Shown here piece by piece: positions 40,091 through 53,311 of a stretch of DNA of 64,000 nucleotides (positions within the stretch are counted from its first letter, which is position 1; each line of letters starts with the position of its first letter). Origin of the DNA: Tubiluchus corallicola. Taxonomy: Eukaryota; Priapulida; Priapulimorpha; Priapulimorphida; Tubiluchidae. The position numbers were made by a program, and so were the translations under genes. The stretch covers positions 808,001-872,000 of the forward strand of contig JAQGDQ010000019.1 of assembly GCA_030141605.1 (NCBI GenBank). The letters run 5' to 3'. Below the pieces are notes generated by a model. That model did no database searches and had not been told where the DNA came from. It was given only the letters and a program-made list of their open reading frames with translations.

Positions 40091-40496
40091 ACTTTTTATT
40101 ACTTTTCATTTTAAGACAAAATGCTTTTTATTAATCAACTACATTTGAAAGTTTGTGCTTTTTGTAGTTCTTAATGTTATATTATAGTGATAATGTAAGG
40201 ACTGTAGGCATTTAAATAGATCATTACTGATAATAAGATATTAAACATGACTACTGAATTGTGTAACAAGTGTTGAACTCATGCATTTGCTAATGTTAGA
40301 CATTCTGTGCATGGATTACGAATTTAACATGTGTCACTTCTGCATTCATACTATGTTATGTCCTTCAAAAAGACCTGACTGACAGAGAATGTGCATAAAT
40401 ACACTTATTCTGAACGCTCCTTGAAACCAAAAAATAACTCCAAACACTTTTAGGATAGCATAATTTTAATAATAAGAAAATCCTGTTCTTGCTTAC

Positions 40497-40573
40497 CTCT
40501 TCAGAGTAAATTTTGTTTGTTGCTTGGTTGGTTGGCTGGATGGTGGGTTCGTTGTCTTCTGGAGGTTGATCAA
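40497..40573 (-). CDS. Candidate orphan exon (25 codons)
   Basis: Minus strand: acceptor ATTCAG before TTGATC, an open 25-codon frame reading DQPPEDNEPTIQPTNQATNK then IYSEE, and a strong donor GAAGAG before GTAAGC. No matching neighbouring exon was found on either side, and the plus strand is GGTT-rich, so the open frame may be a by-product of simple sequence. If real, it belongs to an unrecognised minus-strand gene or to an upstream alternative exon of Ena. Confidence 0.22.
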
Positions 40574-43500
40574 CTGAATTTAATTATTTTTAAAATAAGA
40601 AAATCAAACTAGTAACATGTATTTCAATTACTTTTGCACTTACTAAAAATTAACTCAATCTTTTCTTAATCATGTCTCAATCTTAAATGTTGTTCTAGAA
40701 GAAAAACCTAAAAAGGTGCTTCTGTAAGGTTCTGAAAAGGTTCTTTGGAGTGTTTTTCTAAAAATGAACGACATAGCCAGTTTTATCAATCTCACTATGC
40801 TGAATCCAAAAAAGCTGATGCCAGTTTTAAAAATTAGCAGAAAAGAGTCAAAAACTAACAAAATGAAAAGAAATTTCCAGAAAATTGATATTAAGAAGTG
40901 ATTATGACAAATCTAGTCAATCCATTTTTGTTACTTTCTTTTCAAAAATGGCAACTACACAATGGTGTGGTATGCCATTCAGGTAATTACTCTAGCTATT
41001 TCAATTAAAGAATAGAAGGATAGCAAATACATAAAAAATGCTTAAACAAGACACTAAGGATGTGTCGAATAAATTTCTGGTAGGCTTGCAGCATAATCAA
41101 GTATTACATGCTATTTTACATGAGATGTAGCAGTTTAAAGGCTGATTTGTGTACATATCATGTTGAACAGAGTAGCGCCTGTGTTTGTGTGTCTGTATCT
41201 GCGCGCGCGCATGCGCGTGTGGCTGTCATACAAAGCACGCTGATCAGTACTTATTACATTGTTGCATTTATAAAAATATAACCCATCTACTAACTAATTC
41301 GATTCCGCAAGGTTTAACAACTAATGCAGGCTTGTCTCTCTTTTGAAGGTGACGAAGAGTTTGTAATACAGATTGTAGTTTTGTGTAGTTAAATAACCTA
41401 AATACGTGTTAATAAGATTAAAATGCCCTTAGCATTCTGTAACACATGTTAGACCTGTTAGCTGATCAATACAAGTACAAACAGGTTGTTGTTATTTGTA
41501 GCTAAATCTACACAACCAGAATGATAATGATATTAACATATCGAAATTTTCCAAAGTTTCAGTGAACTCTGAGAATTTATGTTGTAATGTTCTAGATATA
41601 ATGTAAAATCTATATAAATTGAAGAGCATAACTATGGGCACTCATGGATTATGATTTTTTGTAAAATTGTGTGCCGATCATACACTTTTGTAGTGTGAAA
41701 CTTTTCTTTGGAAAATCTGCATATAAATTGTTTTTCCTCCACAATTATTACATACTTCCAAGAGACTAACCCAAATCCTGATCCTGTAAAAAGATGAAAT
41801 GATAATGTCCAAAGATTGAATTATTATATTCTGCAAAACTTGTGAACATCATTTAGTTATGATTAAAAGAGTGCAAATGCAATAAAAAAGCATAAGCAGA
41901 ATCCTCGTTATCTGAACTAAATCTTTTTTGGAACTGGTGATTTTAACAAACACTAAATATTTAAAAAAGAGTAGTTAAAATTTTTTATCCTTTGTTGACT
42001 GTTTTAAGAAGTTAGAAATATAGGGAAGAATAGGGTTCTGTTCTGAACTATATTATAGTATAGTAAGTAGATCTATTATCACGTGAAACCTATTTCTTAT
42101 GAAATCAGTTTGAAATCCCAAGTACTTTTGAAGTCAGTATTGTGTCTATGATTTTAACTCGTCCATATAGAAATGTCTTGTAGAGAACAAAGTTTAGAAA
42201 AGAGTTATTGAAATCAATCAATATGCGAACACTTCTGGAAAAAGTAATATTCGGCTTTCGTCATGTTCACTTTTACTTTACTTTAGCTTTATAAGGGCCT
42301 GTTATTAATACTTTTCTCTTTTACAGTTCAAATTGTTCATTATTACTATTTAGTAGTTCATAAAAATTATAAAATAAGAAACGGATTATTGATATTATGT
42401 ATAGATGACAAAAAAGTCTAAAATGTTCCGATGGCTTTAATAGGAATATCCTTCTGTCTGATGTAAGGAATATGCAACTTTTTGCAGAAGTGTGACTCAA
42501 TATTTAGTGATAGAGCATTGTAAACACGTTTATAATTATAGTTTTAAGCTTCTGCTAACAGTAAATGAAAGACTTGTTTAATATAAAAAATAGAAACGTT
42601 TATATTTTCTGGCAGTCGTATTTTGCAAAAAATTTTGGCGTTTTGTGAATGTGTCGTAGTCTCGTAAAACACCATTCCTTCCTTTAAGAGACGCGTTGAC
42701 ATTTGCTGTCAAAGGTTCGCGCCCGGAGTACACGTATCATAAGAAATGCGTAGACGGATCTGTGTGGCCCTTGCCTTCCGAATAGGCGGAGCAACGACAG
42801 AGCAAACAGTATAACTGTATACCGGCTCGTTTTTCACATGTTGATAGCAAACTGTGTAGGATCCTTTGGCATTTGTCTACAAACGGATATTAAGCTTACA
42901 AGTACATACATAGTTTGATCGCATTTACAATTCGTCTGGATGTGAAAGCCGAGTGTTACGCTCTTTACAATTCCTGAAGAAAGAATTGGAATTTAAGCTT
43001 GCACGATTGACTGTAGAAGATGCCCAAAGTGCATTTTGTGGAAAGACTGAGATTCTGTTGTACATTATACATGTAATTACTGCTTTTTCGTAAATGCCGT
43101 TTGTTCAAAATTTTAATTCATTAATTTAATTATTAATTAAAGCCAGTGTTTAATCGAAATTTGAGCAAAGTTCTGCTAATGTTGTGATATATGTAATATG
43201 TATAAATTTTACACAAGAATTTGTTTGTGTGAATAACGATTTCAACGACCTTTGAAAGACCTTTTGTGAAACCGCATTACCATAGGACACCATATGTGAC
43301 AACTATACGTAATTTACTGTGTAAATATTTAATAGTATTCCATCAAGTTACGTATACGTGTATATTGTATTATGGCGATTCAGGCAGGTTTAACTACAAA
43401 ATATTTACTCTAAAAAGGGTAGGTATTTTTACATTCCGCACTTTGTACCAGACCCTCATGGTTGTATAGAACTACGTCTAGATCTATAGAGATCACGGCG

Positions 43501-45309
43501 AATCTGGTGTGTATGTGAGCACAGCGTAACATGTATTACTGCTACCCTAAATGTGTTGCGTTAAGCTAGGCTCTCCAGTTATGTTCAGTTTATTGACTAC
43601 ATATTATGGTAAATGACTACGTACTTTCAGCCATGATTTATAAATATTTTATTCAATTCGGCCTAAAATTTGTAATTTTTCAGGCTTGTACTTCACATCT
43701 TTGTGAGCATAATTATTGACTGTGAGATAAACTTAAATGTTAAACTTAATATACAATAATACTCGTAAATTTAAATGCTGAAATATGAATCAAAATTTTA
43801 GCATTTACAAAAAACTAAAAATTGTAACTGGTATTGGAGAAGGACGTTTAGGATTTTTTTCAATTTTTAGAAAACTGTTAAATTAAGAAACATTCAACGC
43901 TGTCGGCTATCTGATTTATCTTCTTTGAAACGTGTTTTTATTTTTGTTATACCACAGTAATTGTGAAATTGCTAGATCATGAGACCAAATTTTATCGATG
44001 GCATTAGTGGTAAATGAATACTGCCGTCCTCACATCTCATCTATCAGCATTCTGTAGGGTTGTTGATCATAATCACATCTCATTAAATCAGGATGCAAAA
44101 TGTCTACATTAATTTGCTTAGCAAATGGGCAAATTCATTCAAGTGTAATTCGTTTCACTAAAGCTGCTTGCCTGAAGAAACCTGTCTTACACGTTAACGT
44201 CTCATCCTTTTCCGGCTAACTTCTGTCTTAATTTAGCTTTGCATCTCGTTTCTATGGTAACGGCACACGCAAAACATACTTTATTTGATGGTATGTGTTA
44301 ACATGGGCGGGGATGCTGTGATCACTGTTTTTTTAAACGGAGACTTTTTTATGCAATTTGACACGCTGCAGTTGGGAATCGAGGATGCAAGAGCGTGGAA
44401 TTGTAGAAAATTTGCAATCTTTAATGAGCAGTAGACAGTTTTTGTAAACATAAACAACCGATTGTGGATGCTTGCAGAGTCATGTACCACATATCGTTGT
44501 AATGACTGCCTGGGCAAATTCACCTTTTATGAAAACTGAGCAAATAACTGTAATAAAGCTTGAGAAGCCTGTCTGCTAAATTGAGATTCACTCACTCATA
44601 TCAGAAAATGCTCTTCTGCTTATCTTTTTTGTGGGCTATGCAATTTTTCATGAGCACCAAGTTTGAACAATTTCACATATAAATATTTTTAACTACTCAT
44701 AGATGAAGTAAGTGGTTTGAAGGAGTAACAAAATAATGAAATAACGTTCCTTTGTTCGTGTTTGAGCCCTAGCAATGACAAACGTAGATACAATAATAGT
44801 CACTCGTAACTGTGTACTTACGTGACATAACAACATTATTTCAACTGAAGACAACAAAGCAAGTCATTTTTAATGCCGCATTGGATTTTTGGCGATTCTT
44901 ACAATATTCAGAATTTCTTATTTTAACATTGGCCTGCCTTTCTCATATTTTATCTGTTAGGTTATCTGTTGCATAGCGGTTCATATACTCTATTGCACAA
45001 GTTAATTGATAACTGGTTGCAAGTGAAATAATTCGGTTCAGATAAAAGACATTTTGTTATGTGGGCTTCGAATGAATGGGATTTCAACGAGTTGTGCTAA
45101 GTAACCAAAAGAATTTTTAATATGGCTTAGCCATAGGACCAAACAATAAAACTGCAAATATTAGCTTTTTACTTTTTATTACTTACTTTAACATCTGGGT
45201 TGCAGTAATGTGTTTTAACCATAAAATGAAAGTACAAAGCCATTTCCAAGAAACAAGTGTTTGAATAATGAGTTCTGATATGTATATATCTTTATTTTTG
45301 TATTTACAG
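40574..45309. other. Intergenic / upstream of the GT31 gene
   Basis: About 4.7 kb. Contains a GCGCGCGCGCATGCGCG alternating stretch near 41200. A CpG-richer patch at about 42650-42850 could be the promoter or first noncoding exon of the GT31 gene, since its coding exon starts at a splice acceptor. No exon with a convincing donor was identified. Confidence 0.45.
42650..42850 (+). promoter_or_regulatory. CpG-enriched patch, candidate promoter of the GT31 gene
   Basis: More CpG dinucleotides than the surrounding AT-rich sequence (for example GACGCGTTGAC, TTCGCGCCCGGAG, GGCGGAGCAACGAC). It lies 2.5 kb upstream of the GT31 coding exon, the nearest downstream plus-strand gene. No TATA box or initiator could be assigned. 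Confidence 0.25.
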
Positions 45310-45416
45310 AATGATTCTAAGACTGGACGTAAACACTTTGGGTCTGCTGTCATGATAGGCATAGATGGCAATGTGTGGTGATGAACTTGTAATACTTCTG
45401 TATCGAGGCACTGGCA
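45310..45416 (+). promoter_or_regulatory. GT31 leader with four upstream ATGs
   Basis: Follows a good acceptor (TATTTACAG, ending 45309), so at least one upstream noncoding exon exists. The leader holds short upstream ORFs at 45311-45355, 45352-45381, 45371-45424 (overlapping the main start in another frame) and 45381-45392. Such leaders usually lower translation of the main ORF, or the real transcript may start elsewhere. Confidence 0.5.
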
Positions 45417-46472
45417 ATGACTGACCAAGTGTTTCTGGCCTACCACTCGTATCGCAAGTGGCTTGCAGTGGTGCTAATCATAACTGTTGTGATTTATATA
45501 TCGTTTATAACAAACACAATCGATTATTCAGTCACTAATAATGCAGTTCATCACCGTCCTAAATATAAAAATTTTAATCGTCTAATGATATCTCTCAAAA
45601 CATCAACTACCCCTCCAAACGAAAAGTTGGTGGACCTTGACAACTTTTACTTCAAAATCAATAATGATATATGTGGCAAAGAGAATATTTTCATTGTGTC
45701 ATTCATCCATTCTGCCCCACTGAATCGACTGCAACGCAATTCGATTAGGGAAGCTTGGGGAAACACTAGCAATCTAGAATATATGGGTCTGAAGATGCGT
45801 ACTGTCTTCCTCCTTGCAGCTGTGAAAGATCCTAAAACCCAATTAATGCTCGAAGAGGAAAATAAGAAATTTCACGACATTGTTCAAGGAAACTTCATCG
45901 ATGCGTATCGTAATCTGACGTACAAGCAAGTAATGGGCATGAAATGGGTTGCTCATTTCTGTCCACAAGCTGAATTTGTTTTGAAATCGGACGACGATAC
46001 CTTTATTGACATTTTCCAAGTCGCAGAAATGCTCAAATCTCGGAGAGGTCAGAAACGACTGGTTTTGTGTAATGAGTGGGTGGGCATGCCAGTGTTACGA
46101 GATAAAAAAAGTAAATGGTATGTGAGTGAGGAAGAATATAAACCAAACGTTTTTTCGCCATATTGTTCTGGTTGGGCATTTATTTTGACTCCTGATGTGG
46201 CCAAAGGTATTGATGAAGTTGCACCAACCGAAAAATTTTTCTGGGTGGATGATGCCCATGTCACAGGACCATTGCTCGACAAAATTGGAGTTAAACGACA
46301 AAAGATAAACTCCTTTTTTGCGTTTGGAGATACAGAAATTTCAAATTGGGCAAAAGACGATAAAAATATGAAGCCTGTGCAGTTTATATTTGCAACAACA
46401 TGGGGGCGGGAAACTACTATGAAGAAAGTCTGGGCAAAAACAGTTGCTGTACATAGAGGATTATCCCAATGA
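45417..46472 (+). CDS. Beta-1,3-galactosyltransferase-like GT31 glycosyltransferase
   Basis: Type II Golgi membrane enzyme that adds galactose or N-acetylhexosamine in beta-1,3 linkage to glycans; donor and acceptor cannot be read from sequence. 351 residues in one uninterrupted exon. Short cytosolic tail, membrane anchor at 15-31 (WLAVVLIITVVIYISFI), stem, then the catalytic domain from about 88. GT31 motifs: RNSIREAWG (107-115), FLLAAVKD (131-138), DIVQGNFIDAYRNLTYK (154-170), the metal-binding DDD (192-194) in VLKSDDDTFID, YCSGWAFIL (249-257) and WVDDAHVTG (276-284), the counterpart of EDVYVG. N-glycosylation sites at Asn116 and Asn166. Length is typical for the family and no key residue is missing. 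The start chosen gives the expected short tail before the anchor. The poly(A) site is unclear. Confidence 0.93.
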   Translation: MTDQVFLAYHSYRKWLAVVLIITVVIYISFITNTIDYSVTNNAVHHRPKYKNFNRLMISLKTSTTPPNEKLVDLDNFYFKINNDICGKENIFIVSFIHSAPLNRLQRNSIREAWGNTSNLEYMGLKMRTVFLLAAVKDPKTQLMLEEENKKFHDIVQGNFIDAYRNLTYKQVMGMKWVAHFCPQAEFVLKSDDDTFIDIFQVAEMLKSRRGQKRLVLCNEWVGMPVLRDKKSKWYVSEEEYKPNVFSPYCSGWAFILTPDVAKGIDEVAPTEKFFWVDDAHVTGPLLDKIGVKRQKINSFFAFGDTEISNWAKDDKNMKPVQFIFATTWGRETTMKKVWAKTVAVHRGLSQ

Positions 46473-49400
46473 TGTGAAATTGTGATTTTAAATGGTGCTA
46501 CATGTGTTTGTTGTGGCTTGTATGTTTCAAACCTTGCAGGTGTTAGCATTTTAAAGCTCTCTATATTTTGTGATTGGGTTTATACTGAAAGTTTTTAAAT
46601 TTCAGCTCTCTTATAGAAATCATGTCTAAGATCTGATCAAACTTACTTGATGATTTAGCTTCATGAATATTTTTCTCTTATGCTCAGCATGTTGCTGAAC
46701 TTATACAGTGATTAGCAATGGGTTCATTGAATGGAGTTTGAGTGAAGTCCAAATGCAAATCTATTAGCATAGTATTTATTATACTTTGTAGAAGGTTCAC
46801 TGCTTGCTTGGTCCCTAATTTTTTGGGAATCAACTGATCATAAGCTTTTCCGTTTGTAAGCATTCTCGCTGTAATTAATATTGTTACAGAAGTCAGAAGG
46901 TGGTTATTATAAAGTTAGCATAAATTTTGGATGACTACATTCAAAAGTAAAAGACATGCAACTTTTTATCAGCTGAACAAGTCTTACTGTTGTTAAATAT
47001 CTTAAATGTGGTCAAGTATAAAGAATTAATTGCATGAACACATTAGTGAGTTGATAATATTAGTGCCACTTTAATTTTTCTAAATGTTAGTCATACGCAA
47101 GACTTTAATTTCTAAATGAGGCTGTGCTATTTGTAAAGCATTAATTACTGAAAAATTGTCGTGATGTTATTAAAACTGATTTTTTGATAGAAATTTGTAC
47201 TAGTTATGTAAACACAAGTCTATAAATATCACTTTGTCAACAAGTGAATGTAAATTTCACATTTACATTACAAGTTTTATAAACTTTCTAATCAATGTAA
47301 AAAACTTTTAATTGTTTACAACATAGTGCCTGGCATTACCTGGTTTTAATCATTTATTGTGTTGCTATTGCCATAGTTTATTAGAAGTGTCAGTGCTCAA
47401 TGTTACATTGTTCTTTATACTGTATTTACTGCACTGTTTCTAAAGTCATTCCACACCAACTCAAACAATGAGTGTCAGGTGGCTGTCTCAGATTTTAATG
47501 TTTTCGAAAGAATCACTAATAGTAAAATGTGGGGAAGCTGTAAGATGACTACCTGTACACGAGACTTGCCCGCCGCTAATGCGTCTTTCTGTGTGACTGA
47601 AATAGTTTGCATTAATTTAACTTTTTGTCAAATTCTATGGTCTGTTTTCTTGTCATATTTCCATTGGCATTGTGAAAACATTCCATAGTTCAAGCCCCAT
47701 ATCTGTACCATTTCAAAATCAGAGTTTTTGACATAATATTAGCGTTGTTTCTGTAGTCAGTGCATGTTTTTCCATGTTCAGGAGCTTGTGATTTACAGTT
47801 ATTTATTAAACCAAAGAAATACAAACTGAAAATTTGTATGCAGGATTATTGTTGCCCATAAAATATGTGACACAGAAATTGTGTGCCTTGCTCATTGCTG
47901 AGGTTATTAACCTTGCAAAATGTATATGGCAATAATGCTTAGCTATTTACAAATTTTCGTAAAGTCTGAGTAGCTGAGTGAAGAGAGCAGTGATTATTAT
48001 ATTGCTACTATCCATTGTATACATCGTATAAAATTTAGTTAGAATTTGATCTTACAATTTAAAATCTTTCAAGTTTATCTGCAAGAAACCAAAAAGATTT
48101 ACAAACTTCCTTGACCATAATAACCAGGGCCTGTGGCGCTATACTTTGTTCACTAAAATGTTCTTTTTCATAGGATGTATCACCTTGGTTGATCACAACT
48201 GCAACTGTTCAGTGACAATATAAATGTGGTGCAAAAACTAGCGAGTTCAGGCTAACCAGTTTTCTGCTGGCAAGAAATGTAAACTCTCTGACAGTTGCTG
48301 CCAGTTGATCTACTGTCTGGTGTGAATTGGCAAGAAAACTCACTGGTCTGAACATGCCATAACGGAAGCGAGCAAATGATTTTTTTATTAACCAACCTAT
48401 AACTTTGAGATGATATTGAGCTAGATTTAAGTTTTATGTTTTCCCAATGTATATGACTCTTTACAATGATTTTTTTATCTACATCTGAAGTGATCTTCTC
48501 TCTCCTGAAAACTTCATATGTTTGAGTTGGTTCATATTGAGTTAACTATTATGTGCAATTTTATTATAATCAAAATCATGGCCTAAATCGTATGTTATTA
48601 TTTACCTGATAGATTTTAATTTGTTCATTATATGGCTATTCATTATTTTGTTAAATTAAAGCGTGTTAGTTAATATTTTTAGCTTTGTAAATTTTATAAT
48701 GTCAAATGTTTGTCAGAATAATTGTTGGTTTATAGTTTCGAAAGGTATGTTGTTTAATGAGTGCAGCAACTACAGTGATTACAAAATTGATTAAAGAGCC
48801 TAACCATCTAAAGCAAAACCGCTGACTTTAGAAATCAAAATTTGCAAATTGTCGTGATTTACTATTTTTGTACATGAAGGTCTAGCATGTTTCACTCTGA
48901 TTTGTCATTACATTATATTTTTTAAAATACAGATAGCACTTAGTAATAGAGGTGGTATTAAACGAAAAGTACAGGTTTGACGCCCCTTCCTCTAAATACC
49001 CGTCGTTTTAAGTATCCATAATAGTAAATGTTTAGTTAACTTTAATGAGGCAATAGTGTAAATAATGTTTATATAATGTATACACGTGCTTGCAGGCTCT
49101 GTATGGCGGGCTTGAGTGCTTTGTTTGCAGGGGTTAGCTTTAAACGTACTTGCAACGTTTCACTCTACACTATTTTTGTAGCAGGTGTTTGTGCATCTGC
49201 TTATTCTGTAGAAGGTACCCATTGTTAGTATTGCATCAGTGTCACATTTTTGTGAAGGCCAGTGAAAGCCTTTCTCACATTGGAAAGAGGTGCTGTAAGT
49301 CTGGCGTCGGTAGAGTCCCTCTGAAGCCGTAACTCTTTGTTTAGTTAAATCCATTCAAATAATTCATGCGCTGGGTTGATCATGTGAAAGGTCATCTCAC

Positions 49401-51170
49401 AAATTTTGCCATTCAGAGAGTCCGTTTAACACTCTAATTGCATATCTAACGATTTGATGTAAATATCAAGTAGTAGGCAGTAATGTTAAAAAATTTTCAT
49501 GTATTTTATAACAGTCCCATGCCATTTAATTTGCCTGTTGTTGCACGGTAATACAGTTCTTATTGATACTACTTATGTTACTACTTACTTGGTATACGCG
49601 TGTAAGAATAAACTTTAAAAACACATCGCTGTCGAATGGAATTCAAAATAAAAAATGGAAATCTCAAATTTTGCAAGTTAAAACCGCGCCTCTTACCATT
49701 TACCTTTTCAATGTGAAACTGTTCACAAAAATAAAGATCGTAAGAATGGGAAAGTGCAATAAAGTGCAGTATAAATAATGGGTGTTAATCTACAACTATT
49801 TGAAGTCACTAGTCATTCAAAAACAATAGCAAAATTTTAGAAATTATTTAGAGTCTGGTTTCCTTTTAATCTGTGTGTGATTTCAGAGTATAGATTTATA
49901 AATAGGCTATTGCTTTCTTTATATATGCGTACGCTTTTGAACCAGTGTATCTTATTGATAAAATTGTGTGCAGGAAGTTTTTTGTAATACCTGTACTGTA
50001 AAAATTTTATGTGTTGGGTATGCATGTAGTTGAAGTTGTTCGTTGGTGCCATTGTTAAGACTATGTAACCGAGTGCAACATGTAATACTGTATAATAAAA
50101 CGAGGTACATACTTAAATACACTTTATACTTTTTTCGTAGTATTTTAATCTAATATTTTTCTAAAATGCTGTTCTTTCTCTTTGGCTAAGTCTCTATTCA
50201 CATTTCTTTTGCTCTTAGATATTGTTGTTAATTTTTTACGTGCTGTGCAGCTGTAAATCCCTGTTTTCTGTTATGCTTATACGTCACACGTTGAAAATAA
50301 CTGCGACATTGCCTGTGGGCTGGGTGTTGTATTTTGACCGTTCACTTCTTAATGGACCTCATCTTCAAATATTAAAGTTTCGAGTAGTTACAGTCTGCTT
50401 TCCGGGCTTTTGAGACTGAGTCTAATGCACTTTCCTTTCTCATGCCAACGCACTTGAACGTTTGTCCAGACGTGGTGATAGATATCTATCACGCTGACAT
50501 TTACTCGTTATTCGTACACCACACCTTAAACGCTTTAGAAATTCCGTTTACCTAGGTGACTGAACGACTGGTAATGTCTAATTTGACCCTTGATTCACAG
50601 GTTAAAATAAATGGACAATGAATACCGACTGTAGCACTCTTTGTGTATGTTCGTGTACCGTTCGAAAACAGTTTCATGTTATACATGTATTGAATGAAAC
50701 CCCGAAAGTGGCATGTCAAAATTCCCGGAAAAAAGTGTACTCTTGTACTGAAAGTAAGAACTACATCCTCAAATGAACTTGTGTGTAGGGATCAAAAAGA
50801 CGCTTTTTCTACTTTATTATGTCAGCATTGTCATTGTACCTTTATTGCATTTCCCCAGAGCTGCTTCTGTGTGCGTCTGCTTCTGCTTTGCAAAAAATGT
50901 CGGCTTACTTAAAAAAACACTTCTGCCTTTTACCACTTTATTATGTCAGTTGAGACACCAACTTTGTCGTGGCAGTTATAAAGGCCCTTTGAGAGGTAAT
51001 GATATGATCTCTGCAGGCCTCTCTTTGGATTCCAGCGGCAGAATAACTAGTCTGGAATATGAAACATTGGGTTTCTTCCTTATTAGTTTTTTCTGCACAG
51101 GTGCCAGGATATGTCGTTCAGAACACTATTTACCGTTGTCACGGAATCCATTTTATGCTACTTCAATTGA
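46473..51170. other. GT31 3' UTR and intergenic sequence
   Basis: The 3' UTR starts here. Candidate AATAAA-type signals occur far downstream (for example near 49729, 49757 and 50094), so it could be long, but I cannot choose an end. No other gene was recognised. Open frames at 47479, 49150, 49563 and 50222 have no family features. Confidence 0.45.
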
Positions 51171-51174
51171 ATAT

Positions 51175-51362
51175 CTCGCTCTCTCTCTCTTCTCTGCCTC
51201 CTTCTATCCCCTGTTTTTTTTCTCTCTCTCTCCCTCTCTATTTCTCTTTCTTTTTCTACTCCTCCCTCCCTCTCTCTCTCTCTCTCTACTCCTCTCTCTC
51301 TCTCCCTCCTTCTTTCTTTTGTCCCTCTCTCTTCTCCGTCTCACTCTCCTCTGTCTCTCGTC
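51175..51362. repeat. CT-rich (CTCTCT / CCTC) low-complexity tract
   Basis: Nearly pure pyrimidine over about 185 bp. Long Ser/Leu/Phe-rich frames on the plus strand (50773-51459, 51059-51568) are produced by this tract. Confidence 0.95.
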
Positions 51363-52389
51363 ACTGCCTATTTATCTTTGTCCTGCGAAATTCTTTAACG
51401 CAGTATTGCGCCAATATCCCAATATCAGCATCATCTGCTCAAAGAATTTTTCCTACTGAAACAATACGTAGCCGGCTACAAATCGGTCGTATCGCTATAA
51501 CTTCGTCGCATTTTATCATTGACATTATTAACAGTTTATACATTCTTTGCTTACTGTTTTTGAAATGATGATGATAAGCTAGCTGTTAACAGACAATAGA
51601 ATCACGTTTTCAGGATTCAAGTTTTCGTGAACATTTAGTACTGATTGTTTACCTCGCGATGGGTAAATAGCGAATAAAAGTTTTGTGTTACATGAACGAG
51701 ACCGGGCCTAACCGGCGTCAGGGTGAAGTGAACGGCTCTATAGAGTTACTCGCAAACGAGTTACCCAACAAACATTCTTCTAATTGTCGACTGCGTTCGA
51801 TCAATCGCACTTGACTTATGACAACAACTAATGTGCCCTTTACCTTCTTACCAAAAAATGCCGTATTAACGTTTCACTTCTGTAGAATGAGAGATCGAAA
51901 TTAAAGCTCTACAACATACTGTAGTATGTAACATATCTAGGAAAACACTTATTCAACTATGACTGTTGCCATTGTAAAAGTGCCAAAGGAACTAGTTACC
52001 GGCTTAGGGCTAAATAATAATGAAAATGCAAAACAAAACGTGTGGACACATGAAAATAAAAGCGCCGTTTGAGATCTGCAGGCACAACAGCAACCTAAAT
52101 CTGGCGCGCATTTCCATAGCAGTTAACGGAATCTAGTCGGTTTAATAACTACGCTTTCCTTGGTAGCCAAAAGCAGCTACAGATGGCAGCAGCAACATGC
52201 ACGCTAATGTTCCTGCTGACATACCAAAGTAAGTGGAGATGATTGTAAATAGTATTACGTAAGCGTTGAGTGTGCAACAAAAAGTACTGTATTATGTAGC
52301 AATTCACAAATTCGCCATACGTAACAAATTTTACGTCATTGTGTAACAATAATTGTGTAGCGAAAATGATGCATTAGGTAACTGGGTGG

Positions 52390-52860
52390 TTCTGGCTTAT
52401 GAGTGGATCTTGTTTTGGTCTCGGTGTGGCCTAATTATTGGACTACATCAGCTTCTAGTTCTAGATTTGGATCTGGTCGGTCTGGACTGGTCTATTTGGA
52501 GACTGGTCTGTCTGAGGTTTGATCTGTCAGAGGCGTGGTCTATATGTGGTCTAATTTGTGATCACCTATCTGATTTTTGATCATTCATAAGTCTGTGACA
52601 AATTTATATGATGTGTGATCTACCTGAGATCTGATCTATTAGAGGTCTGTGGCTGGCCTGTTTGTTTGAAATAGCTATAAGGGTCTGTGGGTGAATGGTC
52701 TAGTTCTACTCTAACTGAAATCTGATGTAGCAGTGATTCGTAACTAGGTGTGGTTTGTAACTAGAGTGTCTGAGGTGTTGTCTGTGGCTAATCATGTTGG
52801 GCTTGAACTGTACAATGTCTAATCGTTCAGAGGTCTGGTCTTGCTGGATTTACTCTGACT
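52390..52860. repeat. Degenerate GGTCTG/GATCTG-type tandem array
   Basis: Variants of TGGTCTGTCTGAGGTCTG, TGATCTGTCAGAGG and TGATCTACCTGAGATCTG recur every 15-25 bp. It looks like an old, diverged minisatellite. The inverse motif appears again at 53160-53500. Confidence 0.7.
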
Positions 52861-53159
52861 AACCCGAAATTAAAAAATGGGCTCCTTTATGGCCTGTGAA
52901 TTAATCTCTAATATGTTGTATTCTATACGGCATTTCAACTTCCTATGGCGGAACTTGTTGTCCGTGATCAAAAATAAATACGCACAAGAATTTTGCCGAC
53001 AAGATAACAAAAGCTGGGGCAGGGTATTCTGTTAAAGACCATTTTTCTTTCGGGACAATTTTCCATTTGTTTGCATTGACATGGTATAATGATAGTCCAC
53101 TTTTGACGAATACCTGGCTGGAAGAAAAAGGAGAAGAAGAAGAAGACGAGAAACCTATA

Positions 53160-53264
53160 GTCATGTCGGACCAAACTCAGCCAAACCAAATTTCTGTCAG
53201 ACCAGGCCTCTGATTGAACAGACTTCATTCAAACCACTCCCCAGACAGAAAGGACCTGCCTCTG

Positions 53265-53311
<47 letters not shown>

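Noticed and set aside
41890-41960. Sequence resembling a pogo/Tigger end (AATCCTCGTTATCTGAAC)
   Set aside because: Only one end visible, no transposase, and the match is too short to support.
46049-46549. Minus-strand 166-codon frame opposite the GT31 gene
   Set aside because: Lies entirely across the conserved GT31 catalytic region and its 3' end; a reading-frame shadow.
50773-51568. Two overlapping plus-strand frames of 228 and 169 codons
   Set aside because: Generated by the CT-rich tract (Ser/Leu/Phe repeats); no domain or splice support.
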